Source of the DNA: Tetracentron sinense | Taxonomy: Eukaryota > Streptophyta > Magnoliopsida > Trochodendrales > Trochodendraceae | Reading direction: 5' to 3' | Assembly (NCBI GenBank): GCA_015143295.1 | Contig: CM026557.1 | Span: 26,569,760-26,633,759, forward strand | DNA: 64,000 nt | Shown: piece after piece, positions 20,045-32,818 of the stretch | Layout of the letters: each line of letters begins with the position of its first letter | Numbering within the stretch: the first letter of the stretch is position 1 | Program-made: the position numbers and the translations under genes | Notes under the pieces: generated by a model | What the model saw: the letters and a program-made list of their open reading frames with translations, nothing else | The model's database searches: none | What the model was told of the DNA's origin: nothing

Positions 20045-23000
20045 GAACCCTACTAGTCAATGAGTATTTGGCTCGAGTGTTGATTGATACCGGGTCTACT
20101 CATTCGTTTGTCTCGCCGAGTTTTTCAGAAGGCTTTTCTGTGGAGCCTAGTCAGCTAAAACCGGAGTTAGCCATTTCGACTCCGCTCGGCAAAACAGTAT
20201 TGGCAGATAAAGTGTATAGAAATAGTGCGGTCCAAGTTGGAAGCCACGAGTTGGCGGTTGACCTCATCGTCCTTGGATTCCAAGACTTTGATATTATATT
20301 GGGAATGGATTGGTTAGCAGCACATCATGGGCATGTAGCTTGCTTTGAGAAGATGGTACTCTTCAAGCCGGTAAAAGGAAAACCATTTCACTTTCGGGGG
20401 TTAAAAAGTAGAGACATTGCCCGTTTTGCGGCGTTGAGCTTAGCTAACCCCGAGGCAAAGGACTCATCGACTATTCCGGTTGTGAGTGAGTTCCTGGATG
20501 TATTTCCAGAGGAGTTGCCAGGATTGCCTCCAGACAGGGAGATTGAGTTTATGATCGAGCTTGCACCAGGCACAGCTCCTGTATTCAGAGCTCCATATAG
20601 AATGGCCCCTATTGAACTCAAGGAGTTGAAGACTCAGTTGGAGGAATTGCAAGGCCTTGGCTTCATTCGACCAAGTGTCTCACCATGGGGTGCCCTGGTG
20701 TTGTTTGTTAAGAAGAAAGATGGCTCGATGCGGATGTGTGTCGATTACAGGCAATTGAACAAAGTCACTATAAAGAATAGGTATCCCTTGCCTAGGATTG
20801 ATGACTTGTTCGATCAATTGAAGGGAGCGAGATTTTTCTCAAAGATAGATCTTCGATCGGGTTATCACCAGTTGAAGATTAAGGCGGAAGATGTTCCCAA
20901 AACTGCTTTCAGGACTCGATATGGACATTACGAGTTCTTGGTGATGCCTTTTGGACTCACGAACGCGCCGGCAGCCTTTATGGATTTGATGAACCGGGTG
21001 TTCCGGCCATATCTTGATAGGTGCGTGATTGTATTTGTTGATGACATTTTGGTTTATTCCCAGACACGGGAAGATCACACACGCGACCTGCGCCTTGCTT
21101 TGGAAATGCTAAGAGAGCACAAGCTATACGCCAAACTTAGCAAGTGTGAGTTTTGGTTGGAAGAGGTGGCATTCCTAGGCCACGTTGTATCGGAGGAAGG
21201 CATTTCGGTGGATCCAAAGAAGATAGAGGCAGTCATGAATTGGGCGAGGCCCAAGAGTGTCACGGAGATACGCAGTTTTCTTGGGTTGGCAGGCTACTAC
21301 AGGAGATTCGTAGAGGGTTTCTCCAGCCTTGCAGCACCGCTCACTTACCTGACAAGGAAGAACGCTAAGTTTGTATGGAGCGACAAGTGTGAGATCAGTT
21401 TCACGGAACTGAAGAAGAGGCTTACCACAGCTCCTGTCCTTACGGTGCCATCCGGACCTTATGGGTATGAGGTGTATAGTGATGCCTCACACGTTGGACT
21501 TGGGTGTGTACTCATGCAGCACAAGAAAGTCATTGCCTATGCATCAAGGCAGTTGAAGGAGCATGAGAAGAACTATCCTACGCACGACTTGGAGCTTGCG
21601 GCGGTCGTGTTTGCACTTAAGATTTGGCGTCATTACCTTTATGGGGTGGAGTTCTATGTGTTCACTGATCACAAGAGTCTCAAGTATCTCTTTTCCCAAA
21701 AGGAGCTGAATCTAAGGCAAAGGCGTTGGATGGAATTTCTGAAGGACTATGATTGTACCATTCAATACCACCCGGGTAAAGCAAATGTAGTGGCTGATGC
21801 TTTGAGTAGAAGAACTCCGGGGTTGTTAGCATGCATGTTAGTGCAGGAATGGAAGCTACTTGAAGACTTGGCAAATCTGGACATTAGTGTGAATGACTCT
21901 GTCCGTAGTGCTATCTTGGCAAATGTCACGGTTCGGCCATACATTATAGATTTGATCCAAGAATACCAAGCCACGGATGCTGAATTGTTGGCTTATCGGA
22001 ACAAGGAAGTTGCTAAGGGTAGTGAGGACTTCTCTCTCACTAGCCGAGGTGCTATCACATTCAAGGGAAGGCTGTGTGTTCCAGCCAATGCAAATCTTCG
22101 GAGGGAGATTATGGATGAAGCCCACCGGGCAAAGTACACTGTGCATCCAGGGGGTACGAAGATGTACCGGAACCTCAAGAGTCACTTTTGGTGGCGGAAT
22201 ATGAAGAGGGAGGTTGCAGAATATGTAGCACGGTGCTTGGTGTGCCAACAGGTGAAAGCAGAACACATGCGGCCCGCAGGTCTATTACAGTCTCTTCCGA
22301 TTCCCGAGTGGAAATGGGAGAACATATCCATGGATTTCATAGTTGGCTTGCCAAAGACGGCAAGGGGTTCAGATGCGATATGGGTAGTAGTGGATCGTTT
22401 GACGAAGTCCGCTCACTTCTTGCCTTACCGAACTACTTTCAACTCTAGTCAGTTAGCTGCTTTGTACATCAAGGAAGTGGTGAGGTTGCACGGAGTACCT
22501 GTCAGTATTGTGTCGGATCGGGATCCAAGATTCACATCACGATTCTGGAAAAGCTTTCAGGAAGCTATGGGTTCCCGACTTGATTTCAGCACTGCTTTTC
22601 ATCCACAAACGGATGGACAAACCGAGAGGGTGAACCAAGTAATAGAAGATATGCTTCGGGCTTGTATGCTGGATTTCAAAGGCAGTTGGGAAGAGCACTT
22701 GCCTTTGGTGGAGTTCGCCTACAACAATAGCTATCAGGCGAGTATCCAAATGGCTCCGTTCGAGGCTTTGTATGGGCGAAGCTGCAGGTCTCCTCTCTAC
22801 TGGGATGAGGTAGGAGAAAGAAAAGTACTTGGTCCGGAGTTGATTGAGCAAACTGCTAGTATAGTCAAGATCATCCGGGATCGGTTGAAAGCCGCTCAAG
22901 ATCGCCAAAAGAGCTATGCAGACACGCGCCGCAGGGACTTGGAATTTCAAGTAGGGGATCGAGTCTTTGTGAAAGTATCTCCTAGCAAAGGGATTATGAG

Positions 23001-23370
23001 ATTCGGCAAAAGAGGCAAGCTTAGTCCTCGCTATGTTGGACCGTTTGAGATTATCACGCGGGTTGGTGAAGTTGCTTATCGAGTAGCTCTTCCACCTTAC
23101 ATGGCCGCGGTTCACAACGTTTTCCACGTGTCTATGCTTCGGAAGTACATTGCGGACCCTTCGCATATACTAGAATTGGAACCGTTGGAAATTCGAGAAG
23201 ATCTCACGTTGGTTGAGAAGCCGATTCACATATTGGATCGGAGAGATCAAGTGCTTCGCAACAAGACAATCCCTTTGGTTCTTGTGCAATGGAAACACCA
23301 TGCTCGGGAAGAAGCTACATGGGAGCGTGAAGCCGAAGTCAAAGCGAAGTACCCGGAATTGTTTGAATGA
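20005..23370 (+). CDS. pol: Pol of G2: protease, RT, RNase H, integrase, chromodomain-like tail
   Basis: The frame is open from 20005, but true coding probably begins at the splice acceptor (20045), giving about 1108 residues. Numbering below is from 20005. Protease: [12 protein letters not shown] (about 25-36, catalytic D-T-G). [14 protein letters not shown] (about 278) and [10 protein letters not shown] (about 344). RNase [14 protein letters not shown] (about 489) and [10 protein letters not shown]. Integrase: H-H-C-C zinc motif (about 703-745), catalytic Asp in SMDFIVGLP (about 776), Asp in SDRDPRF (about 838), Glu in [10 protein letters not shown] (about 881). GPY/F module [12 protein letters not shown] (about 1012). 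The C-terminus [17 protein letters not shown] is a chromodomain-like tail. No stop interrupts it. Confidence 0.97.
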   Translation: MLMHGLTPLVKISGTLLVNEYLARVLIDTGSTHSFVSPSFSEGFSVEPSQLKPELAISTPLGKTVLADKVYRNSAVQVGSHELAVDLIVLGFQDFDIILGMDWLAAHHGHVACFEKMVLFKPVKGKPFHFRGLKSRDIARFAALSLANPEAKDSSTIPVVSEFLDVFPEELPGLPPDREIEFMIELAPGTAPVFRAPYRMAPIELKELKTQLEELQGLGFIRPSVSPWGALVLFVKKKDGSMRMCVDYRQLNKVTIKNRYPLPRIDDLFDQLKGARFFSKIDLRSGYHQLKIKAEDVPKTAFRTRYGHYEFLVMPFGLTNAPAAFMDLMNRVFRPYLDRCVIVFVDDILVYSQTREDHTRDLRLALEMLREHKLYAKLSKCEFWLEEVAFLGHVVSEEGISVDPKKIEAVMNWARPKSVTEIRSFLGLAGYYRRFVEGFSSLAAPLTYLTRKNAKFVWSDKCEISFTELKKRLTTAPVLTVPSGPYGYEVYSDASHVGLGCVLMQHKKVIAYASRQLKEHEKNYPTHDLELAAVVFALKIWRHYLYGVEFYVFTDHKSLKYLFSQKELNLRQRRWMEFLKDYDCTIQYHPGKANVVADALSRRTPGLLACMLVQEWKLLEDLANLDISVNDSVRSAILANVTVRPYIIDLIQEYQATDAELLAYRNKEVAKGSEDFSLTSRGAITFKGRLCVPANANLRREIMDEAHRAKYTVHPGGTKMYRNLKSHFWWRNMKREVAEYVARCLVCQQVKAEHMRPAGLLQSLPIPEWKWENISMDFIVGLPKTARGSDAIWVVVDRLTKSAHFLPYRTTFNSSQLAALYIKEVVRLHGVPVSIVSDRDPRFTSRFWKSFQEAMGSRLDFSTAFHPQTDGQTERVNQVIEDMLRACMLDFKGSWEEHLPLVEFAYNNSYQASIQMAPFEALYGRSCRSPLYWDEVGERKVLGPELIEQTASIVKIIRDRLKAAQDRQKSYADTRRRDLEFQVGDRVFVKVSPSKGIMRFGKRGKLSPRYVGPFEIITRVGEVAYRVALPPYMAAVHNVFHVSMLRKYIADPSHILELEPLEIREDLTLVEKPIHILDRRDQVLRNKTIPLVLVQWKHHAREEATWEREAEVKAKYPELFE

Positions 23371-23459
23371 ATTTTGTATAGGTTTTGTATATGTAGCTTG
23401 TAATATTATTTGATTCTGTAATGCATGTCTCATCCAAATTTCGAGGACGAAATTTTTGT

Positions 23460-23472
23460 AAGGGGGGAAGGA
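23460..23472 (+). other. Polypurine tract of G2
   Basis: AAGGGGGGAAGGA directly before the 3' LTR start TGTAGAGCC at 23473; the same tract type stands before the 3' LTRs of G3 and G4. Confidence 0.9.
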
Positions 23473-25661
23473 TGTAGAGCCCCGGACCTTTTCACATTTA
23501 TGCATGACCCTTCGTAGCCATTTTTCCTTTAAAGTAATGCAATTAATAAATAAGGAAGAAATTGGAAATTCCAAAACGTCAGAAATGTTCGTTTTCGAAG
23601 TACGAACCCAACGCAAGTTGAATCGTCAAAATCGGACGAACGAGTCAAAAGTTATGGCCAAAACAGTTTGGACCTGCAGACCACCGATCGCTCGGTCCAT
23701 GGAGCGATCGATCGGTCCAAAACCGATCGCTCGGAGGCTATCGACTGGTCAAGATTTTTGTATGGAGAAATTTTCCAGAGAGTGAAATTTTAACCGATCG
23801 CTCGGTTATGAAACCGATCGATCGGTAGGCAACCGATCGATCGGTCATTAACACCGATCGCTCGGTACTCGCGTTTTTGCAAAATTTTCACTAGGGGCAT
23901 TTTCGGAATAAGGGTGTTATACCTTTTCTTATATAGGATTGCCCGAGCCTTTAGGGCTCATTCTAAACACTTAGAAGAATTGGGAGATTAGAAGAGAGGA
24001 GAAAGGGTTCCTAAACCTAGGGTTTCCATTTTGAAGAGAAATCAAAGGGGTTTGAGACCCTAGACCATCCTCAAGCACGTTTTCCTTCAAGATCTCGGCT
24101 CAAGCTCGTGTGGAGCTCGTGTTCCAAGCTAGGGCAGCAACTCACGGTCGTTTTGGAAAGGGGGATTTCTTCCCCACTTGATCAAGTCGGTGCTTCTTAC
24201 TACCCTCCTAGTTATAGCTTCTCTTTTCCTTTATTTCTTCTTATTTTCCTTCACTTATATATGTGTTATGAGATTGGTGGTATGAATGGTAAATGGAGAT
24301 GGATGTTGGCAAGTGGATGCCGTGTGGATGATGTAATGAATGAATGGGGAGGGGCATTGTACTAATAATAAACATACAAGTGTGATGTGAGTATAACCCA
24401 CCTAGAAAAGCATGTTGTAGGGTTGATAAATAATGAACACACCATGTTTGATGAAATGCCAAGATGAATGAAATGAATAAGAAATTAAGAAAATTCATGT
24501 TTAAGGTTTATGGAAATTTGCTAGGGTTATGATAGTGTGCCTTCTTATTTTCCCTAAATTACACAAATATTGAATTGCTCAATTGATTGATGTCTATGAA
24601 TTGTTATGTATTGTTAACTCTCCAAATGTCACATTTAAATTTAAATGCAAGTATGTACACGCTTCCACGAGCACGCGTGCATGACATGATTTACCGAGGT
24701 TTTCAAGAATGAGATTTAGAGGTGGGGCATATCCTACGATATGTTTTACCTCGCTCATGGCATGACAAGCATAAGCATTCTAGGAAGAAGGGTCTCCCTT
24801 CCCTCACAAGTAATTTACTTTTCCAAGCAAGCATGACAAGACATGGCATGACAAGCATAAGCATTCTAGGAAGAAGGGTCTCCCTTCCCTCACAAGTAGT
24901 TTACTTTTCCAAGCAAGCATGACAAGACATGGCATGACATGCATGATACGATAAGATAAGACAAACATGACAAGTTTTCAAGCAAGGAAATGGTATTTTC
25001 AGTCAAGTCAAGTGCACGGTGTTTTCCAGGGTTTTATCGGCTTTTATGAATTCAAGCATGATTATATACTCCTTTACTTTATTGTCATGATAAGAATTAT
25101 TCCTGCTTTATATGCTTGAATTGTTTCCTGCTTTATATATGTGAAATGCTTCCTGCTTCCTATACTGCTATGGTTTTGCTATGACTATTGGTTAGTATTT
25201 AGTACCCGCTGAGTATTCCATGCTCAGCCGTACTTCTTATGTCGGCAGGTTCTGAGGGAGCTGCTGCTCCATTTGATGTCTGTGCTCCTAGCCCTTGGGT
25301 GGAGGAGGAGTACGTCGAGGAACCTTTGGAGGAACCTCCCATAGAGGGTTATCAGTAGGTGGTGTTAGATTCTAAGTGGTTTAGCTGTGGGTGAGCATGA
25401 GTGATTATATCCATGTATTTTGGCGGGCATGTCCGCACTTTCTTTGTTTTGTTTTCTTTTGTATTAAACTTGGACCATGTGTATATATACTTAGAGGTTT
25501 GTTAGACTTCCGTTGTGTTTTATAGTTATGCTTCCGCTGTTATCCTCTATTGTATATGTTCTGTGAGTTTTGCAGGTTGGTTCGTCAAGCAAGTCATGTA
25601 AGTAATGATTAAGTCGTCCAAGATTCACTCTAACTCCTAGGGTGGGTTTTGGGTCGCGACA
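23473..25661 (+). repeat. 3' LTR of G2
   Basis: 2189 bp, exactly 7355 bp downstream of each feature in the 5' LTR. Palindrome array 23683-23867, hairpin 25208-25228, acidic frame 25239-25358 (one G-to-A change, GTA to ATA). I noticed three differences from the 5' LTR in total. Confidence 0.97.
25239..25358 (+). CDS. Short acidic reading frame in the G2 3' LTR (39 codons, hypothetical)
   Basis: Copy of the 17884-18003 frame with one residue changed (Val to Ile near the end). As it lies in the 3' LTR it would be read only if the LTR promoter fires outward or as part of the 3' end of genomic RNA. Confidence 0.45.
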   Translation: MSAGSEGAAAPFDVCAPSPWVEEEYVEEPLEEPPIEGYQ

Positions 25662-26718
25662 TAATATGACTAATATTTGTAAGAAAAACTATGATCTAGC
25701 TTTGTTATCTTATAAGGATGAAAAAGATGATTTAATGGGTGATTTTAGTCTTGTTATGATGCAAATAACACATATGGGATTTTGGGTGAATCACATTATG
25801 AACAAATGAGTAAATAGGGGTTTATAAATTGGGGGTGTTGCAATACAAGAATCAATAGGGTTATATATGTGTGAGATCATTATTATTCCCTAAATAAATC
25901 ATGATTTTTAGTATGATGTGATGAAAATGACATGGTCTTAATGATGTGATGAATTAGGCTAAAAGCCATAGTCTTGATGTTGTGATGAAATATATGGAAA
26001 TATATTATGTTTTAGAATTATCCAATGATACTACAATGCTACTATGACTTGTATGAACCTATATGAATTGTTAAGGCTTTACATTTATACACAATGATGC
26101 TCACAAGCACACCAAGCACGATAAATTATGCATGATCGAGTTTTTCCATAAGCATGTATTTCAAGAGTCATGAACAAGGTTTTTCAAAGGCATTCATAAG
26201 AAAGAAGCATAAGCATTTGACAAAGCCAAACTTTGGGTTGGTATTCTAAGATCGGTTACTTCATGCTCACAAGGATCAAGTCTAAGATCTTGCATAAACT
26301 CCACGGATCATAAGTCTCGCAAGGCTTCTCAAGAACTCATAAGAAACTCACAAGTCTAAGATCTTGCATATGTCTCCAAGGATCATAAGCTCACAAGAAA
26401 GCTCACAAGAAGCTCACAAGCTCACAAGGAAGCTCATAAGCTCACAAGAAAAGTCATAAGAACTCGCAAGCTCACAAGAACTCATAAGAAAATACGAGAC
26501 TCACAAGTATTCATACGAACTCATAAGCATGCATGAGATGGTTTGTCTTCCATGAAAAGAACAAGTTTTACGAATGGTTTTCCATGACGGAGTTTTCAAG
26601 CATGAACTCGTGATTCGTAATTACTCATGCACTTGTATGTAATATTATGATTATTATTCTTAGGTACTTGCATGTGGTATTTTGTTATTTTAACATTGTT
26701 AGCTAGTAGTTTTGGCTC

Positions 26719-26880
26719 GCTGAGTATTCCACGCTCAGCCGTACATGTTATGCGGCAGGTACACGGACTCCCTTTGACATATGTGATCAGGGGCCTTGGA
26801 TAGAGGAGGATTATGACGAGGAGGAGCCATATGTGGAGCCTCAGGAGGAGGCAAGGGACTTAGACCACTGGCCCTTTTAG
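26719..26880 (+). promoter_or_regulatory. Hairpin and acidic-frame relic in solo LTR S2
   Basis: GCTGAG/CTCAGC hairpin at 26719-26739. The frame 26761-26880 encodes TPFDIC and GPWIEEDYDEEE and ends DLDHWPF before TAG. The expected ATG (26750) is out of frame by one base compared with G2, consistent with a one-base loss after the LTR became solo. Confidence 0.6.
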
Positions 26881-27165
26881 GGTGATTACTGAGAGACAGA
26901 GAGTATTACCATTTTGTATTTTGATAGGTGGGCATGTCCACCTTTACCCTTGATTATGTATTATAAAAACTTGGAATACAGAGTATATATAGAAAAGAAA
27001 TTTTTTGGGTTACGCTTCTGCACTTTGATTTTAAGCTTCCGCATTACTTTATGTTTACAATATATATCGCCTTGTGTATTAGACAAGATGATTTGCCAGG
27101 TTAAGTATTGTCTCGCCTAAAGTATCCCTAAACTCCTAGGGGGTATTTTGGGGCGCGACAAATCC

Positions 27166-27243
27166 TCTCCTCTCCAAAACCGTGAGCCCCAAGAGAATTC
27201 TCTCTTTTGGATTTTCGTGAGCTACAATGGCTGCTCCTAGTTG
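27166..27243 (+). repeat. C1 3' LTR, middle segment
   Basis: 78 bp between the AATCC duplication of S2 and the insertion point of G3. Continues the C1 LTR from 14039 and resumes at 35861. Confidence 0.75.
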
Positions 27244-28072
27244 TGTAGAACCCCGGAACCGAGTTCACTTGGCTGTGAATAGTACCTTTGTGTGGTGTGT
27301 GTAAAGGCTTAGGCCTTTACATTTTGTTCATGGTAGCATGGTTCATTTTGTTCTTGGTAGTGTGGTGAGTTAAGTTAGGGTTTTAGGTGTGGGTGTTGAA
27401 CCTCAAAAAGAGAGTATAAATATACTCCATGTGTGTAAAAGCAAGGGTATATAAAATACCCTAAGTGCTTAAAGGGTTGAAAGTGAATAGAGTGTGAATA
27501 GTACTGTGAACAGTGCTTTTGAGGCCAAGGTTCCCTAGGTACTTGTGAATGATGTGAGGATTTTATGGTGTGTGATGGTACTGAAGAACACTCCTTGATG
27601 TTTATGGCCGTTAAAAATTAAAAAGGGAAGGGTTCTAAGTGTTAAAGGATGGGGGAGGTCTTAACAACCCTCAACTTGTAGGATCTCTAGTTTCGTCATC
27701 GCTTATCGGAATCAAATGATTCTTGAATTTTTTGGAAAGGTATTGGGACCCTCTTCGAGGTTCATGTTTATCATTTTTCCAGGTTTCGAGTCGGGATTGA
27801 GCTAAAAGTCAGATTTCTAAAGTCAAGTCGGTTGAAAATCTGGGCTGTTGAAATCCAATCCCAGACCAGTCAGCTTTAGAGGGTATTTAGGTAATTAAAA
27901 ACTCAAAATTAGGATTTATCTATTAGACACAAAATTGTTCCCCTTTGAAGTAGTAGTCCAACGCAAGTTGAATCGTCAAAATCCGACAAGGGAGTCAAAA
28001 TTTATGCATGAAATACCCAAGAAATAAAAATCTGGAAACTTACTCTCAAAGTTAAAAACGTTCGTAGGGGAC

Positions 28073-28200
28073 CTACAAACGATCGTAGAAGCGCTATGAA
28101 CGTTCATAGACACTCTACGAACGATCGTAAAGCCCAGAAATTGGGTGAACTCACTGAGCAACCTACAATCGATCGTAGGAAGCCTACGAACGATCGTAGG
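28073..28200 (+). repeat. Palindrome array, ACGAACGATCGT type (G3 5' LTR)
   Basis: CTATGAACGTTCATAG (28094-28109) is a perfect 16-bp palindrome. Others are CTACAAACGATCGTAG (28073), CTACGAACGATCGTA (28115), CTACAATCGATCGTAG (28163) and CTACGAACGATCGTAGG (28184). The equivalent array in the 3' LTR is at about 33645-33780, with more mutations. Confidence 0.93.
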
Positions 28201-29535
28201 AGCGCGAACCAACTTTTTTAGAGCGTAATTTTTTGGGTTTTCACCCCTTGGCCTATAATTAGGAGATGATTTGGGGGGTTTTTGGGTCATCCTAAACCTA
28301 AAGAGAGAACTAAGAAAGGATTTGGAAGAGAAATGGGAGAAATTCTAGGGTTCCAAAGAGGGATTTTGTTGGAGATCAAGGGGAGTTCGAATCCTCACTT
28401 CCCGAGCTTCCATGAGCTTGGATCTTCTTCCTCAAGCGTGGATTTTGCCACTTGAAGCTTGGATTCACTTCCACAAGGGTTCTCAAGTCTTCCTAACTCT
28501 TTTCCCTATAAGAATGTTGAATGTTATGTGTTTGATAAAATGCATGTACGAGAGTTATTTTAAGGCTATGAAAATATGATTTAGAATTTTCCCCAATTTG
28601 GTAAGATTGCTAACATGTCCTATATGTTTAGTTAAAGTCTCACATGCCTATAGAAATGCTTTCAATGCTATGTAATGTTCTTCTAAGTGTTTTCATACCT
28701 ATATGATGCTCATCGTACCTTGTGATGCTCACAAATATGCTATACTCTGTACTCAATGTTCTAAATGCCTTATATAAAAATCATGATGTTCACAATTACT
28801 CCATGATGCTCACAAGCACTATGCATAAGCACGTATGCATGCATGAACCTAGTTTTCTAAGTATAATCACATAAAACTAAGCCAAGACAAAAGTGATTTC
28901 CACGAGATAAGAACCAGACAAGTGTGACTCTAAACACGAATAAGAACAAGACAAGAGGGGGGAGACAAGAACAAGACAAAAAAAGAATTAAGACACGTAA
29001 AGTATGGAAGGATGTTATTTTACTATGAGCAAGTACGGGCACTAACATTTGTTCCCAAGTAAGTATGAGAGGATGCTAGTATACTATGACCAGGTACGGG
29101 TACTAGTATCTGTTTTCAAGATAAGTATGAATGAATGTTTAGTGTACTATGACCAGGTACGAGCACTATCATCTATTTCCATAAAAAAAAGTTCACAAGA
29201 AACTCACAAGCAAGTAAACAAGAAAGCAAGAGAGGATGCTAGTATACTATGACCAGGTACAGGTACTAGTATCTGTCTCAAAGTAAATACAAGATAAGTG
29301 AAAAGAATGATCAAATAAGCTAAGAACTTCATAAGATGCATAAGGAACTCACAAGATAATTAAAATACATATTATTAAAGCATGAACTTAATGTATGAAT
29401 TAAAGCATGATTTTAAGATTTTGCAATGTGATCTTGTTTCAACTTCTGCACTCTGATCATGTGTATATTTTGATGAACTGTATCTTGTATGGCATGTTAA
29501 TTTATTGTAACATAGTTAGTTAGTAGTGTGTATAC

Positions 29536-29679
29536 GCTGAGTATTCAATACTCAGCCGAACTGTTATTTCGGTAGATTTCAGGTGGGATGATCGTGGTAC
29601 AGAACGAAGGGTCCAGCAGGAGCTTGTTGGGGATCAGCATACAGATGATAGGGGCCTTGACGTGTGGCCTTATGGTTGA
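29536..29679 (+). promoter_or_regulatory. Hairpin and diverged acidic frame in the G3 5' LTR
   Basis: GCTGAGTAT/ATACTCAGC stem (nine pairs, three-base loop) at 29536-29556. The following frame 29584-29679 ends RGLDVWPYG before TGA, recalling DRDLDVW in G4. The ATG position reads ATT in both G3 LTRs, so the frame has no start here. In the 3' LTR (35464 onward) it is also broken by a stop. Confidence 0.5.
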
Positions 29680-29955
29680 GTGTTAAGAGAGAGAGAATGA
29701 CATGTATTTTGGGATCTCATGTTGGGTTTTTATTAAACTTAGGTTAGGTAACCTGAATTACCATTATATGTGAATACGAAATATTATGTTTTAGTTTTAG
29801 TCGGCTCTTGCACTTGGAATACAATGGATGTTAAAAGAAATTTTAGATTCACTATTTGTCATGCCTTGTATATGCTTTGCATGATGGTTTCAAGTATAAG
29901 TCACGTCATTAAAGTATCAAAACTCTTAGGTGGTATTTTAGGGCGTGACAAAAGT

Positions 29956-29967
29956 GATATCAGAGCC
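29956..29967 (+). other. Primer binding site of G3 (mutated tRNA-Met site)
   Basis: TGATATCAGAGC, one change from TGGTATCAGAGC, just after the LTR end at 29950. Confidence 0.85.
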
Positions 29968-30639
29968 TAGGTATTGGGTTCTCTAGGTTCATTTAGAGTT
30001 CGATACCACGAATAAACCAAGGCATTAGGTTCATCTTAGGAGTCATATTCCAAGTGTAGACTAATAACTTAGTCTTTTTCTATAACAAGTTGATTTCAAC
30101 TGAAGTTAGTGTCTATTTCGCTAGAGAAACCGAAAATTTTATATACCTATACTATTATGTGTTGTATCGTTATGTGGTATTATATGCTATGTGTTGAGTG
30201 CATACTATAGGTTATATGCTAAGTGAGAACCTATGTTTTATGAACGGGTTTCCCCGTTAGACCCATGAGTTGTTGTGAGACTTAGGCTAGAGTCTAACCT
30301 AGGTGTTGGTTGACAAGGAATTGGTATGTCCTTTGGCATACATTGTGTTATTAGGTTCTGTAGAGATTTGTCTTCCGAATGAGACTATAGGATTCTCCTT
30401 CGTCTTACAAGTCTAGTAGATCTAGAGTCATTGCGGAACTAAGGACATAGGTTCGATATATATGCTATTATGCGTATCCTGTGAAATTTCATCCGTTGAA
30501 TAATGCTTAATGCATCTTTTCATCACAAACAAACACAATGTCGTACATCATGGTATGGTAATAAGTCTATGTAAGTTCATGCATCCCTATGACTAGTAGG
30601 AACCCAGGAATAAAAGAAATAAATATATATATAGTTTTG

Positions 30640-31050
30640 GACAAGCTCATGGATGTTTGATGCACGTTTCTAGATACCGATGCGCATTATCTGCAGCACA
30701 TTCTAGACTCAATGCTCAATCCAAAAAGTTCTAGATATAGATGTGCGTTAATTCTGCAGCACATTCTAGACCCTATGCTCAGTCCAAAATGATAAACATA
30801 TTATAAACTCCAAGGAAAGTTTAGGCTCAAGGTACAAAAGCATTATGCACATCTCATAAGTAACATGCATATCATACATCTCATAAGCAACATGTATAGT
30901 ATGCACATCATACATCTAATAAGCAACATACATAGCATGCACAACATACATCTCATAAGCAATATACATAGCATGCACTTTATACATGACATAAGCATCA
31001 TACATATTTTGTGTGCATCATATAGATCTTAGAAGCATCATACATGTCAC
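30640..31050 (+). repeat. Tandem repeats in the G3 leader
   Basis: Two copies of a 65-bp unit (TTCTAGATA, GCAGCACATTCTAGA) at 30660-30790 are followed by many short degenerate copies of CATACATCTCATAAGCAAC (30850-31040). No open frame. Confidence 0.8.
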
Positions 31051-31300
31051 GAAAATTCAAAAAAAAATTTGTAAATCACTCAAATGTATAAACTACTCAT
31101 TAGTCTTAGTCAAAACTGGTTGAAATCCCAACCCAACTTAGTGTCGTATGCTAGGAAACATTAATTGTACGCTTATATGATTTTATTATCTGCCTCGATG
31201 TATTATTATATACCTATAAACATTAGGTGATTGTTGAATTGGTTACCAAATGTGTATCCAAGTTAGACTCATGTTGTACTGTCGTCCTCAAGAAGTAATC

Positions 31301-32510
31301 ATGAGACGCGGTGCACAGGGTCACAGATACAACATGAGGGGAAATGGAAGTGATGCTCCCTCGGGTGATGAGTACCCCGACTTTGCTCAAGCTTTTGCAT
31401 CCATAGTCGAGACTTTGGCTATGTTAGCAACAAGGCAACCTACCACTCCTCCTTCAGGTGCCGCTCTTATAGCTGCCCCTCCAAATAAAGCACAGACGGG
31501 AATAGAAGCTTTTCGAAGGATGAGGCCTCTAGTGTTTTGTGGGAGTATTGATCCGTTAGCTGCCGAAGCATGGATCCGGTAACTTGAAAATATATTCTTA
31601 GTGTTGTCGCCTACAGAGATAGAGAGGGTCACCTGGGCCGCCTTTATGCTTGAAGGTGAGGCCGACCATTGGTACAGGTCCACGGTTAGGACCCGGGATT
31701 TGACCTGATAGGGTCAAGATTGGACTTGGGGAGAATTCTTGGATGTTTTCTACAAGAAGTACTTCCCGATAGGAATGAAGGAGAAGAAAGAAGTTGAATT
31801 TATTACCTTGGAGCAAGGTAGCATGTCTGTGGCCGCATATGAGGCTAAGTTCTCAGAGTTATCTCAATTCGCTCCTCACATGATAACTACTGAGGCTATG
31901 AAGGCCCAAATGTTTGAAAGAGGGTTCAAGGCTTACATTAGAGACAGAGTCTCGATGTTTAGACATGAGACGTATGCCGAAGTAGTGGACAATGCCTAGC
32001 TAGCCGAGACTAATTCTGAGGAATTTTTCAAGAGAAGGCGAATAGAGAGAGGCCAGTCTAGTGGCTCAACAGAGAAGAGAGTTAGGACTACTCCATATCA
32101 GCCCTTAGGGCCAGCACAGTCATATAGACTATATTCTGCACCTCAGGTTCCTCACCCTACTATTATGCAAGTCACTCGACTGGGGCAACCCATATCTTCT
32201 GCATCTACATCCGAGTTCTGTAGTTAGTGTAGGAGGAAGCACTTGGCTGGGGATTGTTGAGCTCTCACAAGTGCATGTTACCAGTGCGGTGACCATGGAC
32301 ACTGGGTTAGAGATTGTCCACATCGTCAACAGTCCCAAACCCAGAGGAGTAGACTCCCAGTTCAATTGCCCACACAGCAAGTGGCTTTTTAGGCTTCGAG
32401 GCCCCAGCAGCCCACCCAGTGACCTCGCCAGGCCAACCAAGGCAGATCCTTCGCCAAGTCAAGACAGGATGCTCAGGCGTCTGCTAATGTGGTTCAAAGT
32501 ACATTAAATA
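31301..32510 (+). pseudogene. Degenerate gag of G3
   Basis: ATG 31301 (MRRGAQGHRYN) opens a Gag closely related to those of G2 and G4: AFRRMRPLVFCGSIDPLAAE, GEADHWY, FYKKYFPIGMKEKKE, and a CYQCGDHGHWVRDC zinc knuckle near 32280. Several in-frame stops (for example after AEAWIR at about 31580, a TGATAG pair at about 31707, and in the first knuckle) destroy it. The 3' end retains the NVVQ tail and a CAAA|GTACAT donor-like word, after which pol is deleted. Confidence 0.9.
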
Positions 32511-32818
32511 GTGGTTTTCGCTTGATATGATATGTGTGTGCTAAATATGCAAGATGTATGAAAACATGTTAATTATATGCTAGAAAATTTTCTTGCATTT
32601 GGTTTGAGTTTAGTTGCGTATAAAACAGGGATGCTTGCCGCTAAGTAGGTGCCTAGCCCATGTGTTGATCGAAGGTGGATTGAAACATCCTTTTTGAATT
32701 ACTGGTGTTGCTAATACAAGTGTGCTCAGCTGAGCAAGGTGAAGTGTGGGAATAGTATCCCCGTTTGCCCTTGTGAAAGTCCTAATTTCGAGGAAGAAAT
32801 TTCTATAAGGGGGGAGGA

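Larger units (their letters stand above)
16118..25661 (+). mobile_element. Structurally complete Tekay/Del-like Ty3/gypsy element G2
   Basis: 9544 bp with two 2189-bp LTRs (16118-18306, 23473-25661), a TAATA target duplication (16113-16117, 25662-25666), a tRNA-Met primer site, gag, pol and a polypurine tract. I noticed three differences between the LTRs (two near 16224-16236, one at about 17989), which implies a very recent insertion. Pol order (protease, RT, RNase H, integrase, chromodomain-like tail) defines a chromovirus-type gypsy element. Gag and Pol resemble the Tekay/Del lineage. It inserted into the solo LTR S2. Confidence 0.96.
14040..27160 (+). mobile_element. Solo gypsy LTR S2/L2, itself interrupted by G2
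   Basis: S2 starts TGTAGCGCCCTG (14040) and ends GGGGCGCGACA (27160), with AATCC on both sides (14035-14039, 27161-27165). After removing G2 (16118-25661 plus one TAATA) about 3.57 kb remains and reads as a single LTR: palindrome array 15261-15367, TATATATA at 15412-15419, donor-like GAG|GTAAGT at 15642, hairpin at 26719 and an acidic frame to 26880. No primer site, gag or pol belongs to it. It is therefore a solo LTR left by recombination between two LTRs. Confidence 0.9.
27244..29950 (+). repeat. 5' LTR of G3, with an internal deletion
   Basis: Palindrome array 28073-28200, TATA-type CTATAATTAGG (about 28252), hairpin 29536-29556. Compared with the 3' LTR it lacks about 283 bp (equivalent to about 34089-34371). 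The deletion is bounded by CCTA on both sides and includes the donor-like site. Confidence 0.92.

Noticed and set aside
22537..23166. 209-codon minus-strand frame opposite G2 pol
   Set aside because: Shadow of the conserved integrase coding strand, with no domain of its own.
26270..26480. Separate microsatellite locus of CTCACAAG
   Set aside because: It is part of the sub-repeat zone of LTR S2, in the same position as different sub-repeats in other LTRs.
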